DNA of 64,000 bases, taken from an uncultured Corynebacterium sp. (GTDB lineage Bacteria; Actinomycetota; Actinomycetes; Mycobacteriales; Mycobacteriaceae). Positions within the stretch are counted from its first letter, which is position 1. Each line of letters begins with the position of its first letter. Shown piece by piece: positions 45,319-51,723 of this stretch. Below the pieces are notes generated by a model. The model was not told where the DNA came from and did no database searches. It saw only the letters and a program-made list of their open reading frames with translations. Both the position numbers and the translations under genes were made by a program. The stretch is taken from the NCBI GenBank assembly GCA_943913645.1, contig CALTYZ010000005.1, positions 37,870 to 101,869 of the forward strand, in the 5' to 3' direction.

Positions 45319-47694
45319 ATGGTGACCTTCAGCCTGTACAGCGGCTTGAAGCTTGACGGCTCTTTGCAAAAGCCAGTGATGAACTTTTTGCAAAAGCTTG
45401 CTCAGGATCCTGCGCACCCGTCGCTGCGGATCAAAACGCTGCACAACGCCGCCGACAAACGGGTGCGCACCGGGCGCGTCAACGATCAATTCCGTGCCGT
45501 GCTGTTCGAGCTAAAAGATGCCACCACCCACCACTTCGTGCTGGTGGATGTGGACTCCCACGATGAAGGCAACGAGAAAGCCCAGCGCCTCGACCCAGCA
45601 TCACTACGCCTGACGGTCAACCCAGTCAACGGGCTGACACAGCTCATCCACGAACCACCCGCCGAGCAAAAGCCTGACCAGGCAGCATCAGACTCAGCCC
45701 GCAAGGCCCAAGCAGCCGCCGATGCGGCCCACGCCCGGGCCGCACAACAGGAAGAAGCAGCGGCGTTATCGCACAAGGTGGGGGTAGAGGCGGTCGTCGT
45801 CAAGCATGACAAGCCCGCACCACGCACCGAAATGGAAAGCAAAGGCTATAGTGCCGCAACCCTGCACGAAGAACTCGGTGTGGACCCGGTGCTGGCCGAA
45901 CGTGTCTGGAAGGCGGAAAGCGAAGCGGAGTTAGAGTACTTGCTCAACGACCGCCCCACCTGGGAACACGAGGCAGTGTTAGGGCTTGCCGCTGGCTACA
46001 CCGTGGAGGAAATGCGCGAGTCGCTGGGGTTGCGCAAACGCACATCCGCAGCTGCGCGCGCAGATAACGATGCGAGCCTGATTGCAGGCTTGCGTGAACC
46101 CGCTGCCGCACTGGACTTTGCCTACATTGATGATGTTGATACCGAATCACTGCGCGCCGTCATCGACGCCGGCAGCTTTGATCAGTGGCGTATCTACATC
46201 CACCCCGAGCAGCGTCGCATGGCGCAGGGTGCGCGTAAAGGATCTGCGCGCGTGTTCGGTGGGGCAGGCACCGGCAAAACAGTAGTAGCAGTACACCGCG
46301 CAAATAACCTGGCAAAGCGAGCAATTCCGAACCAAGATGCGGGGGAAGAGCCGCCCCGAATCTTGCTCACCACCTACACCAAAGGGCTCGCGCAAGGGTT
46401 AAAATCGCAGCTCAACACGCTCAACCCGAGCTTTCCGGAAGCAGGTGACCCCGGAAACCCCGGCATCTGGGTAGACAATATCGACGCCGTGGTGCGCAAG
46501 GTTATCGCCAACGCGCAATCCAGCGAAATTGAAGCAGCAACCAAACGAGTGCTGGGACTGAGCTCATCGAGTGCGCGCCCATACACCGAACGCGACGCGG
46601 CACAAGTGTGGGAAGCCGCAGTTGAAGGCGCAAGCGATGAGCTACCACGAGCACTAGCAAACACCACCTTCTTGCAGCAAGAATACGAAGCAGTCGTGCT
46701 TGCCAACGCAATCACAACCCAAGGCGAATACCTGAAAGTGGCGCGCACCGGCCGCGGCACGCCACTGAACCGCAAACAGCGAAAGCTCGTGTGGTCCATC
46801 CTGGAATCAGTCATGCAAACCCAGGCAGTAGATGGGCAACTGTTCTGGCCCACGATGTCTGCTGTCGGTGCAGAAATCTTGCACGTGCGCTACGAAGCGG
46901 TGCGAGGCTCGCTGCTCGATCATGTCGTTGTCGATGAGGCGCAAGACTTCAACGCCGGGCACTGGCGCTTTCTGCGCGCCTGCGTCGCCGAGGGCCCAAA
47001 TGACATCTTCATCGCAGAAGACTCCCACCAGCGCATCTACGGCCAACCGCTGACGCTAAGCCGGTTTGGCATTCACACCTCCGGAGCATCACGGCGACTG
47101 ACGCTGAACTACCGCACCACCAAAGAAAACCTTGACTACGCCATCCGCATCCTCATCGGCGCAGATGCTATCGACTTCCTCGATGCCGAAGGGGAGGTAG
47201 ATAGCACCGCCCGGTACCGATCTGCTCGCTCAGGTCCAGACCCATACCTGGTCACCACAGGCTCTGAGCAAGAAGAATTCGACGTCGCCGGACACTTCAT
47301 CTCCAAGTGGCTAGATAGCCGAAATGACGTACGCATCGGCGTGATGTGTCGCACCCGCGGGCAATTAAGCCGAGTAGTTTCCGGGTTGGCAGACTACGGC
47401 ATTGACGCGGTGCAAACCCGCAATGCAGAGCTCGCCTCACACGAGCAGGTCTCCGTGATGACCATGCACGGGGCCAAGGGCATGGAATTCACGCATGCGA
47501 TCTTGATGGGTGTTGGAAAAAATCTCATGCCGCAGCGCTTTCGGTTCAAAGACCTCTCCGATGAGGATGTTCGGCAAGCACTGCAGCGGGAACGGTCCCT
47601 GCTTTATGTCGCCGCCTCACGCGCGCGCGATGAGCTGGTGATCACCTCAACCGGCGAGCACTCGGAGCTGCTGCCGGAGGTTGCTGTGGTGTGA
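45319..47694 (+). CDS. SF1 (UvrD-like) helicase with N-terminal RelE/ParE-like domain
   Basis: A 791-residue protein with GGAAGGA before its ATG, 15 bases after the giant helicase gene. Residues 1-100 (QKPVMNFLQKLAQDPAHPSLRIKTLHN...VRTGRVNDQFRAVLFEL...HHFVLVDVDSHDE) follow the RelE/ParE toxin pattern. A charged helical linker and two small helical repeats come next. The helicase core has Walker A FGGAGTGKTVV (about 310), DEAQDFNAGHWRF (about 538), SVMTMHGAKGMEFTHAI and LYVAASRARDELVI. It probably works with the preceding helicase. Whether the RelE-like part is catalytic cannot be read from sequence. A relic of a similar 3' end lies at 50723-50782. Confidence 0.85.
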   Translation: MVTFSLYSGLKLDGSLQKPVMNFLQKLAQDPAHPSLRIKTLHNAADKRVRTGRVNDQFRAVLFELKDATTHHFVLVDVDSHDEGNEKAQRLDPASLRLTVNPVNGLTQLIHEPPAEQKPDQAASDSARKAQAAADAAHARAAQQEEAAALSHKVGVEAVVVKHDKPAPRTEMESKGYSAATLHEELGVDPVLAERVWKAESEAELEYLLNDRPTWEHEAVLGLAAGYTVEEMRESLGLRKRTSAAARADNDASLIAGLREPAAALDFAYIDDVDTESLRAVIDAGSFDQWRIYIHPEQRRMAQGARKGSARVFGGAGTGKTVVAVHRANNLAKRAIPNQDAGEEPPRILLTTYTKGLAQGLKSQLNTLNPSFPEAGDPGNPGIWVDNIDAVVRKVIANAQSSEIEAATKRVLGLSSSSARPYTERDAAQVWEAAVEGASDELPRALANTTFLQQEYEAVVLANAITTQGEYLKVARTGRGTPLNRKQRKLVWSILESVMQTQAVDGQLFWPTMSAVGAEILHVRYEAVRGSLLDHVVVDEAQDFNAGHWRFLRACVAEGPNDIFIAEDSHQRIYGQPLTLSRFGIHTSGASRRLTLNYRTTKENLDYAIRILIGADAIDFLDAEGEVDSTARYRSARSGPDPYLVTTGSEQEEFDVAGHFISKWLDSRNDVRIGVMCRTRGQLSRVVSGLADYGIDAVQTRNAELASHEQVSVMTMHGAKGMEFTHAILMGVGKNLMPQRFRFKDLSDEDVRQALQRERSLLYVAASRARDELVITSTGEHSELLPEVAVV

Positions 47695-47751
47695 GGTGGC
47701 CGGGAAACGGCCTGTGGGCCCGGGTGGCGTGAGGGCGCCCCGCAGTAGTTT

Positions 47752-47877
47752 AAAGATATCGAAAGATATCGAAACAATTCGCTGAGCAGCAGTTATGTGG
47801 ATAAAATTCGCAAAATCTTGGGCGCTATATCTTCACGATATCTTTCAAATACGAATAAAAGTATTAAAAAGATATTC
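47752..47877. promoter_or_regulatory. Cluster of AAAGATATCG repeats upstream of fic
   Basis: Two abutting copies of AAAGATATCG (47752-47761 and 47762-47771) and an inverted copy (47836-47845) are exact. Looser versions occur at 47824-47833 and 47868-47877. The stretch is AT-rich and lies between the helicase stop and the fic gene, so it could be an operator array for a repressor, perhaps the Fic protein's own winged-helix domain. Confidence 0.55.
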
Positions 47878-48015
47878 CTGGGGAAATGTAGACGCTAGAT
47901 ATGCACGACCTCGGTCACCAGAACATCAAGGTCGAACACATCCCTAACCCAAAAAACGCCAAACTTAACTCCACATCCTTGGCGTTCCGAGACGATCGCC
48001 AGATATATTGGGGCA

Positions 48016-49218
48016 ATGTCGTGGCCTGCTATCCAAACCGAAACGCTGCCGTGGAGTCCGGCGGATGGGCAGCTGTCGCGCCGGGCAGCGAAAGGGCAGC
48101 CGCGAGAGTACCGGGCGGCGAAGGTGGCGCCGATTGGCGAGCTGCCCGTGGAGGTTTCGGCGCAAACGAGTGCGCTCATTGAGGAAGCAACGATTACCGC
48201 TGTGCGGTTTGATGCGACCGAGGCGCATCGAATGCTGCCATTTACGCGCCTGCTGCTGCGCAGCGAGTCGGTGGCGTCGAGTCGTATTGAGCAGCTGACC
48301 TCGTCTGCTCGCAAGGTGCTCGAGGTTGAGGTGACCGGCAACATGGAAGGAAACGCGGGACTAATCGCCGCGAATACGCGGCAAATGGCCGAAGCGGTGG
48401 AAAGCGGCGAGCCAACGGTGAAATCGATTCTTCAGATGCATCGGGTGCTGCTTGAACATTCAGCTCCTGCGATTGCGGGTCAGCTGCGGCAGCAGCAGGT
48501 GTGGATCGGCGGCGGCGACCTGCATCCAGGCGATGCTGACTTTGTTCCGCCCCACCACCGTCACCTCAGCGATGCGATGGGCGACCTTGAGCGTTTCATG
48601 CAGCGAACCGATGTGCCGGCGCTTGCGCAAGCGGCTATTGCGCACGCCCAGTTTGAGGCGATTCACCCGTTTGCAGACGGTAACGGTCGCACCGGGCGGG
48701 CGCTTATCCACGTCATCATGCGCGCGCGGGGAGTCGCCACAACAGCGGCACTTCCCATCTCGGTTGGGTTAGTTGCTGATACGGCTGGGTATTTTGACAC
48801 GCCGAGCGCGTACTGCCGCGGGGAGGTCGAACCGGTGATCCGCTTGTTCGCCCAGAGTACGATAACGGCGGCGCAGCGCGGAACGTGGCTTGCACGCGAG
48901 TTGACCGCCGTGCGCGAAGAGTGGAACAGCCTGGTCACCGCCCGAGCGGGAGCGCTGGCTTGGCAGGTACTGGATATCTTGCCGCAGCGCCCGATTCTCA
49001 CCACGGCGGTAGTAGCGCAGCAGTTCGGTGTGTCGGCCGAGACCGCGCGCAACGCACTCGACCGATTGGAAGCGGACGGAATCGTGGTCAGTGCGCAGCT
49101 TGATCGGCGTCGGAGGGCGTGGCGCTCACCCGATGTGTTGGAGCTACTCGATGAGTTTGCGGCTAGCGGGCGTAGGGCGTCGACAAGCGTACTGCGCCGA
49201 TCTTTAAGTCGTTATTAG
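48016..49218 (+). CDS. Fic-domain protein with C-terminal winged helix
   Basis: A 400-residue class II-type Fic protein. The catalytic motif is complete: IHPFADGNGRTGRALIH. An N-terminal inhibitory-helix motif is visible as SSRIEQL where SSxIEGN is usual, with Gln in place of Gly. The N-terminal DUF4172-like part precedes it (SALIEEATITAVRFDATEAHRMLPF). The C-terminus (ILTTAVVAQQFGVSAETARNALDRLEADGIV) is a winged helix. Such proteins AMPylate target proteins; the target here is unknown. Its stop overlaps that of the convergent dcuC-like gene by 4 bp. A dead paralogue lies at 30720-31165. Confidence 0.88.
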   Translation: MSWPAIQTETLPWSPADGQLSRRAAKGQPREYRAAKVAPIGELPVEVSAQTSALIEEATITAVRFDATEAHRMLPFTRLLLRSESVASSRIEQLTSSARKVLEVEVTGNMEGNAGLIAANTRQMAEAVESGEPTVKSILQMHRVLLEHSAPAIAGQLRQQQVWIGGGDLHPGDADFVPPHHRHLSDAMGDLERFMQRTDVPALAQAAIAHAQFEAIHPFADGNGRTGRALIHVIMRARGVATTAALPISVGLVADTAGYFDTPSAYCRGEVEPVIRLFAQSTITAAQRGTWLARELTAVREEWNSLVTARAGALAWQVLDILPQRPILTTAVVAQQFGVSAETARNALDRLEADGIVVSAQLDRRRRAWRSPDVLELLDEFAASGRRASTSVLRRSLSRY

Positions 49219-50639
49219 CTGATAAAGAGAAACGCGAAGATGACAGCACTCACGGTGCCCGCAAGCATCGGCACGATCGTGCGGCGCACCAGATCAACCG
49301 GGTTGACCTGAAGTGCGCCAGCGACAATGAGCACTGCAGCGTTGACGGGTGAGGCCTGACGCATGAGGTTTGAGGCTGACCAAATGGATGCGAGCATTTG
49401 CGGGGCGTGCACGGTGGACTCGGCGGCTAAACCCGGCACCATTTCGGAGAATGCGAAGTATGGGGCGACGCCAGAGCCGGTGAGCACCGCCATCAGGGCG
49501 GTGGCGAGCACAAAGACAATCACCATCAGTACGGCAGCACCAGAGGATGCTTGGGCGAGGTTGGTCAGCGCGGCGATCACGCCCATCTGGGTGATGCCTT
49601 CGACCAGGATTGCGGCTGCGACGATCAGCGAGACGACGCCTGCGGCACCTTCACCAAGGCCTTTGAAGAAGTCTTGCAGCGCATCGACAGCCGCTGTGGC
49701 GCTGCGGAGCCGGATTGCCTCAATGGCCATAGTCACAAACAGTGATACGACGGTCACCGGCAAAATGTCTGCCTCGAAGTCGACCACACCCAGCCGGTTC
49801 AGCGTCGCGGAGACAACGATGAGCACCAGTGGCAGCAGCGGAAGGAGCGCGTAGAACCCAGGTAGGCCGCGTGCGCGTTCGATGGCTTCCTGGATCCGGC
49901 GCGCGGATGCATCGTCGTGTACTTCCGCTTCTGTGCTGGAGTTCGTCGCAGCCGAAACTTTGGCGGCGTCGCGAAGGTCGCAGCGACGCTGCCACCACAT
50001 GTGGGTGATCGCAACGACGAGCAGGGCTGGCACCGTCGCATACGCAACGTTATTGAAGGTGAATTCGGTGACCGTCATGCCCACCAGGTCCGCGCCCTGA
50101 ATCAGGCCGGCCTCGAGGGGTGAAGGTGCGATGGTCGATGATGTCACCACAATCGCACCCACCGTCAGCGGGGTCATCCCGGCAGCGATGAGGGCAGGCA
50201 TGAGCGTTGCTACAAGCAGCAGGGACAGAGCGCTTGCCGACGGCACCACCAGCGACAACAACGTACCTACCGCAAAACTGACCGGGACCAGCCAGTACGA
50301 GCCTTCGAAGCGGCGCAACGGCTGCGAGAGCACGACTACGGTTTTCGCGTCAGCGCCGATGTGGCGCATATAGCCGACGAAGCCGAAAAGCACCATGATG
50401 GCCATGCCGGTGCCGGAGAAGCGCGACTTGAAGAGCGATTCGATGATCAACAGCTCGTCATAGAATGCGTTGCCGCTGGATTCTATGTCTTGGGTAGAAA
50501 GCGTCACGCGGCCGGTCGCAGCGGCGAGCATGAGCAGGGCAACGCCCACGGCGAAAATGGCCGATGCCGCATGCACTTTCTTGTATATGAAGTATCCGAC
50601 CGTAGCGATAGCGGCGATCGCGAGCAGTATATATAGCAT
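49215..50639 (-). CDS. dcuC: C4-dicarboxylate transporter, DcuC family
   Basis: A 474-residue membrane protein with ~12 helices in two repeats. VPSASALSLLLVATLMPALIAAGMTP and the second-half SGVAPYFAFSEMVPGLAAE fit DcuC/YfcC-type anion transporters. A hydrophilic loop rich in Ser, Thr and Glu near residue 235 separates the halves. Related proteins exchange or export succinate under oxygen limitation. The gene symbol is by family resemblance. It is convergent with the fic gene. Confidence 0.75.
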   Translation of the reverse strand: MLYILLAIAAIATVGYFIYKKVHAASAIFAVGVALLMLAAATGRVTLSTQDIESSGNAFYDELLIIESLFKSRFSGTGMAIMVLFGFVGYMRHIGADAKTVVVLSQPLRRFEGSYWLVPVSFAVGTLLSLVVPSASALSLLLVATLMPALIAAGMTPLTVGAIVVTSSTIAPSPLEAGLIQGADLVGMTVTEFTFNNVAYATVPALLVVAITHMWWQRRCDLRDAAKVSAATNSSTEAEVHDDASARRIQEAIERARGLPGFYALLPLLPLVLIVVSATLNRLGVVDFEADILPVTVVSLFVTMAIEAIRLRSATAAVDALQDFFKGLGEGAAGVVSLIVAAAILVEGITQMGVIAALTNLAQASSGAAVLMVIVFVLATALMAVLTGSGVAPYFAFSEMVPGLAAESTVHAPQMLASIWSASNLMRQASPVNAAVLIVAGALQVNPVDLVRRTIVPMLAGTVSAVIFAFLFIS

Positions 50640-50722
50640 CCCTTGATTATCCCCTACAGATAAGACCTATGGCATGTAGTGGGTGGGATTGTCGACGTCC
50701 TGCCCGCCGTACATGCCATCGG

Positions 50723-50782
50723 CTGGTGATCACCGCAACCGGCAAGCATTTAAAGTTGCTGCCGGAGGTTGCTGTGATGTGA
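50723..50782 (+). pseudogene. Relic of a second SF1-helicase 3' end
   Basis: Twenty codons read LVITATGKHLKLLPEVAVM and a TGA. The end of the intact helicase (47635-47694) reads LVITSTGEHSELLPEVAVV and TGA, with the same length and most bases identical. No other part of the helicase is present here. It lies in an otherwise gene-free stretch (50640-50865). After its stop the frame stays open to a TAG near 50870 (EGIEFVSRQLLEQYAQVASKFGLL), possibly more debris. Confidence 0.75.
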
Positions 50783-50865
50783 GAGGGCATCGAGTTCGTC
50801 TCCAGGCAGCTGCTCGAGCAGTACGCGCAGGTGGCTTCCAAGTTCGGTCTGCTCGCTGCGCGTTG

Positions 50866-51219
50866 CTAGTTTGCCGGTGGGCGATTCAACATGTAAAGCA
50901 CCATTTTTGCTTTGGTCAGTGCTTTTATCGCGTGTGGTAGCCGCGTGGTGAAATGCACCATGCCACCGGGGCGCAATGTCACAGTTTTGTCGTCCGCGGT
51001 GATTTCTAATTCACCTTCAAGGGTCTGCACAATCACGGGCATCGCTGCCGTGTGTTCGGATAGTCCTTCTCCCTCGTCGAACGCGAATAGCACCACGTTC
51101 ACTCCCTCAGCACGCATCAGCATTGCAGAGGCGGTCGCGTTTGACGAATACTCGATACCCTGCGCGAGGTTGTCAATATAACCAAGTTTGGCGCCTGGTA
51201 CTGGTTTGGATTCGCTCAT
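50866..51219 (-). CDS. Cupin-domain protein
   Basis: A 117-residue single-cupin protein. It starts at 51219 (MSESKPVPG) with GGGAA upstream; the longer frame is not coding-like. The cupin core is visible as DEGEGLSEHTAAMPVIVQTLEGELEIT and LRPGGMVHFTTRLPHAIKAL, with the metal-ligand His residues kept. Small cupins of this type act as sensors or in polyol or aromatic metabolism. Substrate unknown. Confidence 0.8.
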   Translation of the reverse strand: MSESKPVPGAKLGYIDNLAQGIEYSSNATASAMLMRAEGVNVVLFAFDEGEGLSEHTAAMPVIVQTLEGELEITADDKTVTLRPGGMVHFTTRLPHAIKALTKAKMVLYMLNRPPAN

Positions 51220-51434
51220 AAGTAAGTTCCCTTCTTCTAGAGGCTGAAGGCGGGGTTTCGTGCGATGATAACGATACCTGTGAGATTTCTCGGGATGCGT
51301 CAATCGCCGGTCGCAAAACGGATCGAACGCACCGATTTGGCACAATTCAATCGCTGAAATCAGGCAAATAACTCTTTTTCGGATCGATCGTTCCTCCCAG
51401 AGGGATTCGCCAGAGGGGTTGGAAAGGATGAACC

Positions 51435-51650
51435 GTGGACACTGCCTCCCTCGGTGAGTTCGTGCGGGCACAGCGCAAGGCGCGAAGACTCACCCAACTC
51501 GATGTTGCTGAGCTTGCCGGTGTCTCCGATCGGTTTTTACGAGAGGTGGAGCATGGAAAACCATCCGCTGAGATCGGGAAGGTCATTGATGTCCTGGCTG
51601 TACTTGGATACGAACTCCAACCTGTAGCTCATCGGCCTGATCTGCTGTGA
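51435..51650 (+). CDS. HipB/Y4mF-type antitoxin-like HTH protein, orphan
   Basis: A 71-residue XRE-family protein with a GTG start and GAAAGG upstream. The helix-turn-helix is LTQLDVAELAGVSDRFLREVEHGKPS. This is the Y4mF/HipB layout that normally precedes a hipA toxin gene. Here leuS follows directly and no hipA is present. Confidence 0.75.
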   Translation: MDTASLGEFVRAQRKARRLTQLDVAELAGVSDRFLREVEHGKPSAEIGKVIDVLAVLGYELQPVAHRPDLL

Positions 51651-51723
51651 TCGCCGCAGGCTGTGGGAGGCCTGAACCAGTGCAGCGAGGCCGTGTCGGA
51701 CCCGCCTATTACACTGGCTAACC

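Noticed and set aside
47901..48182. 93-codon frame upstream of and overlapping fic
   Set aside because: Its second half overlaps fic in another frame, there is no Shine-Dalgarno sequence and no family resemblance; the first half is AT-rich promoter-like sequence.
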